A DNA stretch of 64,000 nucleotides from JAISFI01 sp031553775 (GCA_031553775.1 JAVBLA010000047.1:62001-126000), one strand, 5' to 3'. Shown: positions 1-9,519, counted from the stretch's first letter. Notes: generated by a model not told the origin, from the letters alone. Program-made: numbers and translations.

Positions 1-1
1 C

Positions 2-1987
2 GTGTTGTCTTATCTGTTGTTGTTCCTTTTGGTGACATTATTTTCAGCTTTCCTCTGTTATCTTGGTATTCTTGCACTTAGTGCCGGCATAAATATCATT
101 ACAATTCCGGCCGGGCTTCTTATGAATTCGATAGGTCTTTTGGTATTTTATTTTCTGCTGCGTTATTCATTCCGTATTAATAAAGCTGATCATTCCGGAA
201 GAAAAGAGATTTTTGCTGAAGATGAGCCTTTATTATTTGAAAATATACGTATTCTTTCCCGGCAGATGAATGTCCGGTTTCCTAAAAAGATTTATCTGCT
301 TCCGGATGTAGAAGCTTCGGTTTCTTATTATTCAACATTTTGGAGTATGTTTTTTCCTGTAGGAAAGAATCTCTACATTGGTTTAGGCCTGGTAAATACT
401 CTTTCATCTGATGAACTGAAAGCTATTCTGGCACATGAGTTCGGACATTTCTCTCAGAAGAGTACATTGGTAGGAACTTATGTATATCAGGTGAATCAAA
501 TTCTATATAATCTTCTGTATCATAATAACTATATTGATATCCTGCAATCATGGAGTCGTAAAAATGTAGCTTTTCTGTCGCTTATAGCAGAAGCGAGTGG
601 GTCTCTTATCAATGGTGTTCAGTCTATGTTGAGAAAGTTATACCATGTATTGAATATTAGTCACCTGAGTTTATCAAGGGAAATGGAATTCCATGCCGAT
701 GCTATGTCAGCATCGGTTGTTGATGCATCTGCGATGATCCGGGCATTATATAAACTGGATTATTCATTTACAATGTATAATGGGCTTCTGAATTTTTATG
801 ATGAGAAAATTGTTGAGAATATCAGAACAGACAATATTTATCTTCAACATCGTTGGGTAATGTGTACCTATGCGTCTATTTATAAACTGCGATTGGAAAA
901 TGGTTTACCTGTAATTACCGGAGCAGAAATCGATCGGTTTCATAAAAACCGGGTAAGTATTAAAGATCAATGGGCATCTCATCCCACTATAAAAGACAGA
1001 GTTGCCCGTTTGGAGCCCATGAGAAAAAATAATGAAATTTCCAGGGAGTCTGCTTGGGACTGGTTCAAAGATCCAAAGCAGTCTCAATTGGCAGTTACCG
1101 ATATGTTGTTTGAAAGGGTTACTTATCAGTCTGTTCCTGAAAATATTTCTTTTGAAGATTTCAAACAGAAGTATACGGAAAAAATTAACCGGTACCGGTT
1201 GGACGACCGGTATAATGGATACTATGACAGCCGGGTAATTTCAAAATTTAATTTAGAGGAAATAAATACAACAACTCAAGATCCTATCTCCTTCGAAGAT
1301 CTTTTCTCCGATGATCGTATAGATTTGAATCTCCGAAAACAAGCATTAGAGGAAGATGTAAACGTATTGATGAATATTGAAGCCGGAAATATCAAAGTTA
1401 ATCATTTCGAATTAGATAATAAAAAATATCGTACTCGTGAGGCAGAAATTGTGTTAGAAGAACTAAAAAAAGAAGAGAACTCGTTAAAACGACAGCTTGA
1501 AGAGAATGATATGCAGGCGTTTCTCTGGTTTTATGGGAAAGCCCGGACTATTGAAGAGAAAGACCATCTTAAAAAACTATATGATACCCATTTTATGATG
1601 CAGGATTCCATACAGGAGAATCGGGATTTATATAAAAAAATATCAGAAAGATCTGTTTTTATTCATTATGAAACTCCGATAAATAAAATTGAAATAGGAA
1701 TGGGGTTGCTGAAAAAGGAAGAATCTGTAATGAAGGAGAAACTTTCCGGATTATTGAGTATTCCTGATATGGAACAATGCATTACTTCTGAAATGAAAGA
1801 AAAACTAGAAGAATATCTTTCTCAGGATTGGGCCTATTTCAACTCGCCAAATTATGATAACGAGGCCTTGAACCGGTTGTTTACGGGTATGAATTCTTTT
1901 GCTGTATTATCGGAAGAGGCACTGTTTCTTACCCGGAAAAAAATAGCTGATTATCAACTGAGTTTATTGAAGTCCGGAATTGAATAA
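2..1987 (+). CDS. M48-family membrane metallopeptidase, 5' end probably cut by window
   Basis: Zinc-dependent peptidase of the M48 (HtpX/Ste24-like) family, expected in the cytoplasmic membrane. Two hydrophobic segments lie near residues 5-30 and 37-56. The zinc motif HEFGH is near residue 144 and a downstream EFHAD, fitting the third-ligand glutamate motif ExxAD, is near residue 228. The C-terminal 260 residues are charged, helix-rich and not assigned to any domain. The reading frame is open from base 2, where a GTG can be read as a start, but no upstream sequence is visible, so the true start is probably outside the window. It converges on hppA, with a perfect hairpin between them. Family assignment is firm; the substrate is unknown. 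Confidence 0.85.
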   Translation: MLSYLLLFLLVTLFSAFLCYLGILALSAGINIITIPAGLLMNSIGLLVFYFLLRYSFRINKADHSGRKEIFAEDEPLLFENIRILSRQMNVRFPKKIYLLPDVEASVSYYSTFWSMFFPVGKNLYIGLGLVNTLSSDELKAILAHEFGHFSQKSTLVGTYVYQVNQILYNLLYHNNYIDILQSWSRKNVAFLSLIAEASGSLINGVQSMLRKLYHVLNISHLSLSREMEFHADAMSASVVDASAMIRALYKLDYSFTMYNGLLNFYDEKIVENIRTDNIYLQHRWVMCTYASIYKLRLENGLPVITGAEIDRFHKNRVSIKDQWASHPTIKDRVARLEPMRKNNEISRESAWDWFKDPKQSQLAVTDMLFERVTYQSVPENISFEDFKQKYTEKINRYRLDDRYNGYYDSRVISKFNLEEINTTTQDPISFEDLFSDDRIDLNLRKQALEEDVNVLMNIEAGNIKVNHFELDNKKYRTREAEIVLEELKKEENSLKRQLEENDMQAFLWFYGKARTIEEKDHLKKLYDTHFMMQDSIQENRDLYKKISERSVFIHYETPINKIEIGMGLLKKEESVMKEKLSGLLSIPDMEQCITSEMKEKLEEYLSQDWAYFNSPNYDNEALNRLFTGMNSFAVLSEEALFLTRKKIADYQLSLLKSGIE

Positions 1988-2015
1988 AATAACATGTGTA
2001 TCATCCTTTAAAATA

Positions 2016-2054
2016 ATTTGCCACGAATAATTCTTCATATCATTCGTGGCAAAT
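2016..2054. terminator. Bidirectional hairpin between M48 gene and hppA
   Basis: A perfect 13-bp inverted repeat (2016-2028 and 2042-2054, arm ATTTGCCACGAAT) encloses a 13-nt loop. It sits between two convergent genes and has A/T-rich flanks on both sides, as expected for a terminator used from both directions. The run of T after either arm is short, so efficiency is uncertain. Confidence 0.7.
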
Positions 2055-2090
2055 AATCAAACCTTAGTTTTTCAGGCTTGCGATTCTATT

Positions 2091-4298
2091 TTAGAAGAGT
2101 GACCATGCAACTGTTAAACCAGCCATTACGATAGCCACCATACTCATCAGTTTGATCAGGATGTTCAGGCTCGGTCCGGAGGTGTCTTTGAACGGGTCAC
2201 CAACAGTATCACCCACAACGGTTGCTTTATGTATATCAGAACCTTTGCCTCCATGATTGCCTTCTTCTACATATTTCTTGGCATTATCCCAGGCTCCTCC
2301 CGCATTGGCCATGAATACGGCGAGAACGAATCCTGAGCTGCATCCTCCGATCAACAATCCCATAACACCTGCTACTCCGAAAATAAGTCCGGTAATGATA
2401 GGTACTGCGATTGCAAGGATCGATGGAAGTAACATTTCGCGTTGAGCTCCTTTAGTGGAGATTTCAACACAGCGGGCATAATCCGGTTGTGCTTCTCCGG
2501 TAAGGATACCTTTGATTTCACGGAATTGACGGCGTACTTCTTCCACCATGCTTTGGGCTGCACGACCAACGGCATTCATGGTCAGTCCACAGAAGAGGAA
2601 CGACATCATGGCGCCAATAAAAACTCCGACTAGTACCAGGGGATTCATCAGGTTTATTTGATAGTAGTTCATCAGGTCTACAATGGTAGCTTTAGTAACT
2701 TCTACTGTGTCTCCATTAGCCAAGGTCAATACTTCTTGTCCGATGTGTTGTAAGCCTATTTTGATTTCTTCCAGATATGAGGCTAGTAATGCCAGGGCTG
2801 TTAATGCAGCCGATCCAATGGCAAAGCCTTTACCGGTGGCAGCTGTAGTGTTGCCAAGCGCATCCAGGGCATCAGTGCGTTTGCGAACTTCCGGTTCCAG
2901 GTGGCTCATTTCGGCATTTCCCCCGGCGTTATCAGCAATTGGGCCATAAGCATCTGTGGCCAATGTGATTCCTAATGTAGACAGCATTCCAACAGCTGCG
3001 ATTCCGATTCCGTATAATCCTAAACTGAGGTTACTTGCGGTAAGCATGTTGGCCACGTCGAAATTAATGGCGCATAAAAAAGCCATGACAATAGCGACAC
3101 TGATGGTAACAACAGGTATGGCTGTAGAGATCATACCAAGCCCGATACCGGATATGATAACCGTAGCCGGGCCGGTAGCTCCACTGGCCGATATTCTTTG
3201 TGTCGGTTTGTAAGAATGCGATGTGTAATACTCCGTAGATTGTCCGATGATAACACCCGCCAGTAAACCGGATATAACAGAGAATGAAATACCTATCCAG
3301 TTGGGCATTTCCAGAATATATAAAATACCGAATGTGGCTGCGGCAATTAAGATAGAACTTCCATTTACTCCTTTGCCCAGAGAACCGAGTAGTTGTTTCA
3401 TACTGGCTCCCTCTTTGGTACGGACAAAAAAGATACCTAGAATGGAAAGTACAATTCCTACGGCGGCAATCAGCATCGGGGCGAAAACCGCTTTCATCTG
3501 CATGTTCGGAGTTGTGAAAAAGGCAGAAGCACCTAAGGCGGCGGTTGCCAGGATCGATCCGCAATAGCTTTCATACAGGTCGGCACCCATTCCAGCTACG
3601 TCGCCTACGTTATCTCCTACGTTATCGGCGATGGTAGCAGGGTTCCGGGGATCATCTTCCGGAATGCCGGCTTCTACTTTTCCTACCAGGTCGGCACCCA
3701 CGTCGGCAGCCTTGGTATAAATACCTCCTCCAACACGGGCAAATAAGGCCTGAGTGGAAGCCCCCATACCGAAAGTCAACATAGTAGTAGTGATGATGAC
3801 CATATTTTGAGCGACAGAGGCATCATAGAATGAATTCAACAAAATAAACCACAGGGAGATGTCTAACAAGCCTAAACCTACGACTGTTAATCCCATTACC
3901 GCACCGGCCCGGAAGGCTACTCTTAATCCATCGTTCAAAGAACGGCGGGCTGCATTGGCTGTACGTGCGGAGGCATAAGTGGCTGTTCGCATACCGATAA
4001 ACCCTGCCAATCCGGAGAAAAATCCTCCGGTGAGGAATGCAAAAGGCACCCAGGGATTTTGCACATGGAAAACATAAGCCAGGACGGCAAAAAAGATGGC
4101 AAGTACAATAAATACTATTGTTACCACTTTGTACTGTTGTTTCAAATAAGCCATTGCTCCCTTCCGTACATGGGATGCGATTTCTTTCATGATGTCGGTA
4201 CCTTCATTCTCTTTCATCATCGACCGGAAAAAGTAATAAGCGAAACCGAGCGCCAGCAGAGAGGCAATAGGAATAAACCAAAAGATGTTTGCTACCAT
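2091..4298 (-). CDS. hppA: K+-dependent membrane-bound pyrophosphatase
   Basis: Integral-membrane pyrophosphatase that couples PPi hydrolysis to export of H+ and/or Na+ across the cytoplasmic membrane. At 735 residues with about 16 hydrophobic segments it has the usual size. The substrate loop containing EDDPRNPATIADNVGDNVGD lies around residues 215-240, and the second acidic signature (DNAGGNAEMSH) is present. At about residue 480 the sequence reads GNTTAATGKG; alanine and glycine at the two diagnostic positions mark the K+-dependent class, whereas K+-independent enzymes have lysine there. Established knowledge: a Bacteroides vulgatus member of this class pumps both Na+ and H+; which ion this one pumps is not decided here. 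It is a single-gene unit with its own promoter. Confidence 0.96.
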   Translation of the reverse strand: MVANIFWFIPIASLLALGFAYYFFRSMMKENEGTDIMKEIASHVRKGAMAYLKQQYKVVTIVFIVLAIFFAVLAYVFHVQNPWVPFAFLTGGFFSGLAGFIGMRTATYASARTANAARRSLNDGLRVAFRAGAVMGLTVVGLGLLDISLWFILLNSFYDASVAQNMVIITTTMLTFGMGASTQALFARVGGGIYTKAADVGADLVGKVEAGIPEDDPRNPATIADNVGDNVGDVAGMGADLYESYCGSILATAALGASAFFTTPNMQMKAVFAPMLIAAVGIVLSILGIFFVRTKEGASMKQLLGSLGKGVNGSSILIAAATFGILYILEMPNWIGISFSVISGLLAGVIIGQSTEYYTSHSYKPTQRISASGATGPATVIISGIGLGMISTAIPVVTISVAIVMAFLCAINFDVANMLTASNLSLGLYGIGIAAVGMLSTLGITLATDAYGPIADNAGGNAEMSHLEPEVRKRTDALDALGNTTAATGKGFAIGSAALTALALLASYLEEIKIGLQHIGQEVLTLANGDTVEVTKATIVDLMNYYQINLMNPLVLVGVFIGAMMSFLFCGLTMNAVGRAAQSMVEEVRRQFREIKGILTGEAQPDYARCVEISTKGAQREMLLPSILAIAVPIITGLIFGVAGVMGLLIGGCSSGFVLAVFMANAGGAWDNAKKYVEEGNHGGKGSDIHKATVVGDTVGDPFKDTSGPSLNILIKLMSMVAIVMAGLTVAWSLF

Positions 4299-4331
4299 AG
4301 AATATAGATTTTTTTAAAATTAACTAAGCGG

Positions 4332-4339
4332 CAAATGTA
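4332..4339 (-). promoter_or_regulatory. Bacteroidales -7 element of hppA
   Basis: Read on the minus strand this is TACATTTG, a perfect match to the Bacteroidales -7 box TAnnTTTG, 33 bp upstream of the hppA ATG. No clear TTG is seen at the -33 distance, so the call rests on one element. Confidence 0.5.
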
Positions 4340-4386
4340 AACAATTTGTGGGGATTTTTTATTATAATTGCAAAAAATATAGTCGT

Positions 4387-5175
4387 ATGTCGAAGTATCC
4401 ACTCGGATTGGCCCTCAGTGGGGGCGGTGCCAAGGGTTTTGCTCACCCTGGTGCTTTGAAAGCGTTAGAAGAATTTGGTCTGAAACCGGATGTTATAGCC
4501 GGTACAAGTGCCGGTGCACTGGCAGGAGTATTGTATGCTGATGGTTATACTCCGGATGAAATTGCCAAACTTTTTGCCGGATTGGAATTCAAACAGTTCG
4601 CCGAGATGCAGATTCCCAAAGCAGGTATATTTAACCTGCATGGATTTCGTGTCTTTTTGGAAAAGCATCTCCGGGCGAGAACATTTGAAGAACTGAAGAT
4701 CCCGTTGCTCGTAGTAACCACCGATTTGGATGATGGAATCAGTGTGGTTTTCGATAAGGGGCCGTTGATAGAGCCTGTGATGGCTTCTTGCAGTATTCCG
4801 ATTATTTTCAATCCGGTGGTTATCAATGGAATTCATTATGTGGATGGTGGCTTGTTCCGTAATTTCCCTGTGACCAACATCCGTGGAATTTGTGAAACCG
4901 TGATCGGGGTAAATGTAGCTCCTTTGATCCCGAAAAAATACAATCAGACAATTTTACATATAGCAGAACGTTCTTATCATTATATGTTCCGTGCAAATAC
5001 TTTGCCTGACAGAAAGTTGTGTGATATCCTGATAGAAACGGAAGAATTCGGGAATTTCAAGACTTTCGACCTGGAAAATATCCATACTATTTTTGATATT
5101 GGTTATCGACAGGGAAAGAAAACTTTGGCAGAGAAGGAAAATTTGCTGAGGGAGAGGTTAATAATTGGAAATTGA
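4387..5175 (+). CDS. Patatin-like phospholipase family protein
   Basis: Serine hydrolase of the patatin family, probably a cytoplasmic lipid acyl hydrolase; no signal peptide is seen. The oxyanion-hole motif GGGAKG is at residues 12-17, the nucleophile elbow GTSAG at 39-43 (Ser41), and the dyad aspartate sits in DGG near residue 153. At 262 residues it matches short bacterial RssA-type members. I chose the ATG at 4387 rather than 4348 because family members start just before the glycine-rich loop and the 13 extra residues are unlike the family. The last few codons run into an intergenic heptad repeat. The substrate is unknown. Confidence 0.88.
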   Translation: MSKYPLGLALSGGGAKGFAHPGALKALEEFGLKPDVIAGTSAGALAGVLYADGYTPDEIAKLFAGLEFKQFAEMQIPKAGIFNLHGFRVFLEKHLRARTFEELKIPLLVVTTDLDDGISVVFDKGPLIEPVMASCSIPIIFNPVVINGIHYVDGGLFRNFPVTNIRGICETVIGVNVAPLIPKKYNQTILHIAERSYHYMFRANTLPDRKLCDILIETEEFGNFKTFDLENIHTIFDIGYRQGKKTLAEKENLLRERLIIGN

Positions 5176-5270
5176 AAATTGAGAATTGAAAATTAGAATG
5201 TATTCATTTTTAAAATTCAAAATTCATTTTTCATCATCCATTTTTTATTTTCATTTTTCAATTGGCTAAG
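5164..5270. repeat. Heptad-repeat cluster between patatin and GH13 genes
   Basis: Tandem 7-bp units of the AATTGAA type occur at about 5164-5200. Units of the complementary orientation (TTCATTT, TTCAATT) occur at about 5207-5266, giving a loose inverted arrangement. The first units overlap the patatin stop codon, so the C-terminal codons of that gene are repeat-derived. Confidence 0.6.
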
Positions 5271-5299
5271 GCCGATCTAACGATTCTCAATTATATACA

Positions 5300-7003
5300 A
5301 TGGCTGCTCAAACAAAAAAAATAGTAATTTATCAGGTTTTTACCAGATTATTCGGTAATAATAGTACGGTTAATTATCCTGGTGGTTCTTTAGAAGAGAA
5401 TGGTACCGGAAAGTTTTCATCTTTTACTCCGGTAGCCTTGAAGTCTATCCGGGAAATGGGGATAACGCACATCTGGTATACGGGTGTTATCGAACATGCT
5501 TCTCAGACAGATTATACAGCTTACGGTATACGGAAGGACCATCCGGGGGTAGTGAAAGGAAAGGCAGGATCTCCTTACGCTATCCGTGATTATTACGATG
5601 TGGATCCGGATTTGGCTGATTCAGTGCCAGACAGGATGAAGGAATTCGATGCATTAATTGCAAGAACACACCGGGCCGGACTGAGAGTGATCATCGATTT
5701 TGTTCCCAACCATGTAGCCCGGCAATATTATTCGGATGCCAAGCCGGAAGGAATTACGGATCTGGGGGCGAACGATAATATTCATACGACTTTTTCTCCT
5801 GAGAACAACTTCTATTATATCCCGGGACAATTATTGGAACCTCAGTTTCCTGTGACGGCGGAAGGAGTAAAATATCACGAAAAACCGGCGAAGGTGACCG
5901 GTAACGATTGTTTTTCAGCTCGTCCGGCAGTGAATGACTGGTATGAGACCGTAAAATTAAATTATGGGGTGGATTATCTCAATGGACGGGCGAAATATTT
6001 TGATCCGGTACCGGATACCTGGAAAAAAATGCTGGATATTTTGCTGTTCTGGGCATCTAAAAAGGTAGATGCTTTCCGGTGTGATATGGCAGAAATGGTA
6101 CCTGTAGAGTTCTGGAACTGGGTGATTCCACAAGTGAAATCCCGTTTTCCGGAGGTGTTGTTTATTGCAGAAGTTTACAATCCTGCGGAATACCGGAATT
6201 ATATTTTTAGTGGAAAGTTTGATTATTTATACGATAAAGTAGGCTTATACGATACCCTGCGTGCCATTAGCTGCGGAATGCAGACAGCCAAAGCCATTAC
6301 CGGTTGCTGGCAGTCGCTCGAAGGTATACAACACCGGATGTTGAATTTTCTGGAGAATCATGATGAACAAAGGGTCGCTTCCGATTTTTTCGCCGGTCGT
6401 CCGGAAAAAGCGCTTCCTGCCATGATCGTAACTGCTACCATGCATGTGAACCCGGTAATGATCTACTTCGGACAGGAATTGGGCGAAAAAGGCATGGATG
6501 CAGAAGGGTTCAGCGGTAGGGACGGACGGACGACTATCTTTGACTATTGGGGGCTGAATACTATTCAACGTTGGGGAAATGGAGGAAAATATACGCAGGA
6601 TTTGCTGAGCAAGGAAGAGAACGAATTACGGAATTTTTATGCCAAACTACTTCGTTTATGTAACGAAGAACCCGCAATTTCCCGGGGACTTTTTTACGAC
6701 CTGATGTATGTCAATAATAATTATACCGGTTTTAATCCTGATAAACAGTATGTTTATCTCCGTCAATATGAAGGAGATACATTGCTAATTGCAGCTAATT
6801 TCGATTCACAGGATACGGAAGTGTCGATAAATATTCCTCAGCATGCATTTGAGTATCTGGATATTCCGGATGGGAAATTAATTAAAGCAGAGGATTTGTT
6901 GACCGGAGATAAAATAACAGATACCTGCCTGAGTAGCAGTATGCCTGTAAAAATAGGCCTTAAGTCTTATTCTGGGAGAATTTTGAAGTTTAAGGTAAAA
7001 TAA
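5300..7003 (+). CDS. Cytoplasmic GH13 (alpha-amylase family) enzyme
   Basis: Glycoside hydrolase family 13 member acting on alpha-glucans. The four conserved regions are visible: DFVPNH near residues 134-139; FRCDMAE near 259-265, with the aspartate as nucleophile; IAEVYN near 289-294, with the glutamate as acid/base; and NHDEQR near 353-358. There is no signal peptide, so it likely acts in the cytoplasm on glycogen or imported malto-oligosaccharides. At 567 residues it has room for the barrel plus a C-terminal all-beta domain. No susC/D or maltose genes are adjacent. Within GH13 the exact specificity (alpha-amylase, cyclomaltodextrinase or transferase) cannot be read from the motifs. Confidence 0.88.
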   Translation: MAAQTKKIVIYQVFTRLFGNNSTVNYPGGSLEENGTGKFSSFTPVALKSIREMGITHIWYTGVIEHASQTDYTAYGIRKDHPGVVKGKAGSPYAIRDYYDVDPDLADSVPDRMKEFDALIARTHRAGLRVIIDFVPNHVARQYYSDAKPEGITDLGANDNIHTTFSPENNFYYIPGQLLEPQFPVTAEGVKYHEKPAKVTGNDCFSARPAVNDWYETVKLNYGVDYLNGRAKYFDPVPDTWKKMLDILLFWASKKVDAFRCDMAEMVPVEFWNWVIPQVKSRFPEVLFIAEVYNPAEYRNYIFSGKFDYLYDKVGLYDTLRAISCGMQTAKAITGCWQSLEGIQHRMLNFLENHDEQRVASDFFAGRPEKALPAMIVTATMHVNPVMIYFGQELGEKGMDAEGFSGRDGRTTIFDYWGLNTIQRWGNGGKYTQDLLSKEENELRNFYAKLLRLCNEEPAISRGLFYDLMYVNNNYTGFNPDKQYVYLRQYEGDTLLIAANFDSQDTEVSINIPQHAFEYLDIPDGKLIKAEDLLTGDKITDTCLSSSMPVKIGLKSYSGRILKFKVK

Positions 7004-7112
7004 CCGATGCTATAATTGACCGGAGCATTGTTCGTTTATATAACAATATTTGTCCGGTTATAAATTGTTTGATTATCCTTCGCAAAAGTATATAATATCC
7101 GAACATTATTAT

Positions 7113-7120
7113 TAATTTTG
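7113..7120 (+). promoter_or_regulatory. Bacteroidales -7 element of prs
   Basis: TAATTTTG matches TAnnTTTG exactly and lies 33 bp before the prs ATG. No TTG is seen 19-21 bp upstream, so only the -7 half is supported. Confidence 0.45.
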
Positions 7121-7153
7121 CGACAAAATTCAAAACATCTTCAATTTTAATCT

Positions 7154-8098
7154 ATGTCGTCCTGCAACAAAGTCCCCTTCAAAATTTTTTCGGGAACCAA
7201 ATCCCGTTATCTGGCAGAGAAAATATGTCACAGTCTGGGTTGTGAACTGGGTAGTATGAAAATCGAATATTTTGCCGATGGTGAGTTTTCGGTTTCATAC
7301 GAAGAATCTATCCGGGGCAGTTATGTTTTTCTGGTACAGTCTACTTTTCCCAACTCCGACAACCTGATGGAGTTGTTGTTGATGATCGATGCTGCCAAAC
7401 GGGCATCGGCCAAATCGATTGTTGCGGTTGTGCCTTACTTCGGATGGGCCCGTCAGGATAGAAAAGACAAGCCCCGTGTATCGATCGGAGCCAAATTGAT
7501 TGCGGATTTATTGAGTACGGCAGGTATCAGCCGGTTGATAACAATGGATTTACATGCCGATCAAATCCAGGGATTTTTCAATGTCCCGGTCGATCACCTC
7601 TATGCTTCTACGGTTTTTATGGAATATATCAAGTCTCTGAGCATACCCAATCTGGTTATCGCTACTCCCGATGTAGGTGGAACCAAACGTGCCAGTACCT
7701 ATTCCAAATACCTGAATGCCCCGATGGTAATATGTTATAAACTGCGCAAAAAAGCCAATGAAGTATCCGAAATGCAGATTATCGGTGATGTAGAAGGAAT
7801 GGATGTGTTGTTATTGGATGATATGGTAGATACCGCAGGAACAATAACCAAGGCGGCAGACCTAATGCTGGAAGCCGGAGCTAAATCTGTCCGTGCAATT
7901 GCCTCACATGCTGTTATGTCTGACCCGGCCTCTACGCGCATCGACCAATCAGCTCTGACTGAGATGATCTTTACCGACAGTATCCCGTATTCCAAGAAAA
8001 GTGAAAAAGTGAAAATCATTTCTATCGCCGATATGTTCGCAAACTCTATCAGCAGAGTTTATAATAATGAGTCGATTAGTTCGCTATACCTTATTTAG
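7154..8098 (+). CDS. prs: Ribose-phosphate pyrophosphokinase
   Basis: Makes PRPP from ribose 5-phosphate and ATP for purine, pyrimidine, histidine, tryptophan and NAD synthesis; cytoplasmic. The 314 residues match the class I enzyme length. Visible signatures are the N-terminal FSGTKSRYLAE, the flexible-loop segment VVPYFGWARQDRK, the metal/ribose region DLHADQIQGFF, and the PRPP-binding loop DDMVDTAGTI near residues 222-231. The gene stands alone and converges on mnmA; the 233-bp gap is bordered by heptad repeats in opposite orientation. Confidence 0.97.
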   Translation: MSSCNKVPFKIFSGTKSRYLAEKICHSLGCELGSMKIEYFADGEFSVSYEESIRGSYVFLVQSTFPNSDNLMELLLMIDAAKRASAKSIVAVVPYFGWARQDRKDKPRVSIGAKLIADLLSTAGISRLITMDLHADQIQGFFNVPVDHLYASTVFMEYIKSLSIPNLVIATPDVGGTKRASTYSKYLNAPMVICYKLRKKANEVSEMQIIGDVEGMDVLLLDDMVDTAGTITKAADLMLEAGAKSVRAIASHAVMSDPASTRIDQSALTEMIFTDSIPYSKKSEKVKIISIADMFANSISRVYNNESISSLYLI

Positions 8099-8340
8099 TT
8101 AAGAGTTAAGAATTAAGAATTAAGAGTTGGTGTTCCTGAATCAGGGGCATTAGCTCTTTTCTTTTTAGATTTTATGCTCTTAGTTTATAAAAGGACTACT
8201 TTTCCGAACATCAGAATAAAATTCTTAATTAATCCCGCTTTGCGGTCTTGATTTCCTTCGCACCTCAGCCATGCAAGCAAGCTTGATTGCATTCGATTTG
8301 TTGTCAATTTTTAATTCTTAACTTTTAACTCTTAACTCTC
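8099..8340. repeat. Intergenic segment bounded by inverted heptad repeats (prs / mnmA)
   Basis: The left border at 8099-8127 is a run of GAGTTAA and GAATTAA heptamers; the right border at about 8306-8340 is a run of the complementary units. The outermost 10 bp (8102-8111 and 8330-8339) are perfectly complementary. Between them is unique sequence with no gene seen. A weak hairpin followed by a T-tract (8122-8168) could terminate prs. The right border runs into mnmA, whose last two codons come from the repeat. Confidence 0.65.
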
Positions 8341-9402
8341 AATAATCATCCCACTCCCCAAACAAAGTTTTTCCTCCCTGTCATAGATAACGCCGAATTG
8401 TCCGGCAGCGATGCCTTGTATTTTTTCGTCGGATTCGATGCGGTAGATATCTCCGATCTTTTTGAGCTTTCCGGTGGTGAATTCGGGGGTATGGCGGATC
8501 TTGAAAGTAATTTCTTTTTCATCCGTGAAATCGCCCCAGGGATCTTCAGTAATAAAATCGAATCCCTGTAGATTGACGGTTTTACCATATTGAGTTTCCG
8601 GGTCGTAACCATTGGAGACGTAAATGATATTTTTTCGGCTGTCTTTTTTGACTACGAACCAGGGACCGCCGCTTAAACCCAGGCCTTTCCGTTGCCCGAT
8701 GGTGTGAAACCAGTAACCGTGATGTTTACCTATAACGTTTCCGGTTTCCAGTTCAATAATTTTACCCGGTCTTTCTCCTAAATATCTTTTGATAAAATCG
8801 TTGTAGTTGATTTTTCCCAGGAAGCAGATTCCCTGGCTGTCTTTCCGTAAAGCACTAGGCAGAGCTTCTTTGGCGGCAATGGCGCGTACCTCTCTTTTCA
8901 ATAGATGCCCGATCGGGAACATCAGCTTCGATACCTGCATGTAATCTACCTGTCCGAGAAAATAAGTCTGGTCTTTTACTTTATCGGCAGCGGTGGAGAG
9001 ATATGTCTTTCCATCGATTTCTGTAATTGTGGCATAATGACCGGTTGCTATTTTATCGAAGTCTTTTCCCCATTTCTGTTCAAAGCAGCCGAATTTAATC
9101 AGTTTATTACACATCATATCTGGATTCGGGGTCAGTCCTCTTTTTACAGCGTCGATCGTATAGCTGACCACATTTTCCCAGTATTCTTCGTGTAAGGAGA
9201 CTATTTCGAAACGGCAGCCGTATTTCTTTGCGATGTAAGTGGTTATCTCGATATCTTCTTCCGAGGGGCAGTCGATATATCCATCCTTATCCTCCATACC
9301 GATGCGGATATAAAAGATGGTGGGATCGTAGCCGGCTTCTTTCAATTGGTGGACTATTACCGAGCTGTCTACGCCTCCGGAAACTAATGCTGCAATATTC
9401 AT
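8332..9402 (-). CDS. mnmA: tRNA-specific 2-thiouridylase MnmA
   Basis: Thiolates U34 of tRNAs for Lys, Glu and Gln using ATP and a persulfide donor; cytoplasmic. The PP-loop SGGVDSS is at residues 8-14. The two catalytic cysteines are in PDMMCNK (near residue 98) and QGICFLG (near residue 193). At 356 residues the length is typical, with the C-terminal beta-barrel (VSNGYDPETQ onward) present. The start is the ATG directly abutting an AATTGAA heptad hairpin, which would therefore form in the leader. The gene is a single-gene unit. Confidence 0.95.
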   Translation of the reverse strand: MNIAALVSGGVDSSVIVHQLKEAGYDPTIFYIRIGMEDKDGYIDCPSEEDIEITTYIAKKYGCRFEIVSLHEEYWENVVSYTIDAVKRGLTPNPDMMCNKLIKFGCFEQKWGKDFDKIATGHYATITEIDGKTYLSTAADKVKDQTYFLGQVDYMQVSKLMFPIGHLLKREVRAIAAKEALPSALRKDSQGICFLGKINYNDFIKRYLGERPGKIIELETGNVIGKHHGYWFHTIGQRKGLGLSGGPWFVVKKDSRKNIIYVSNGYDPETQYGKTVNLQGFDFITEDPWGDFTDEKEITFKIRHTPEFTTGKLKKIGDIYRIESDEKIQGIAAGQFGVIYDREEKLCLGSGMIIES

Positions 9403-9475
9403 AATTGAAAATTGAAAATTGAAAATTGGAAATGAAATGCATAAAATTGATTTCCAATTTTCAATTTATAATTAT
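9403..9475. repeat. Heptad-repeat hairpin between mnmA and the M49 gene
   Basis: Tandem AATTGAA units start one base upstream of the mnmA start codon. Positions 9416-9433 and 9450-9467 form an 18-bp perfect stem with a 16-nt loop. The hairpin lies in the divergent promoter region, so it would occupy the mnmA 5' leader rather than act as a normal 3' terminator. Confidence 0.7.
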
Positions 9476-9519
9476 TGCCGCAAATGTACGGATTATTTAT
9501 GAAAAAATCAGACTTCTTT

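Noticed and set aside
3064..3564. 166-residue minus-strand frame overlapping hppA
   Set aside because: Same-strand shadow in another frame of a strongly conserved gene.
4345..4370. Promoter for the patatin gene (TTTG then TATAATTG)
   Set aside because: Spacing of 14 bp is too short and the -7 box has a mismatch.
5164..5270. Possible CRISPR array in the heptad repeats
   Set aside because: Units are 7 bp, contiguous and without unique spacers.
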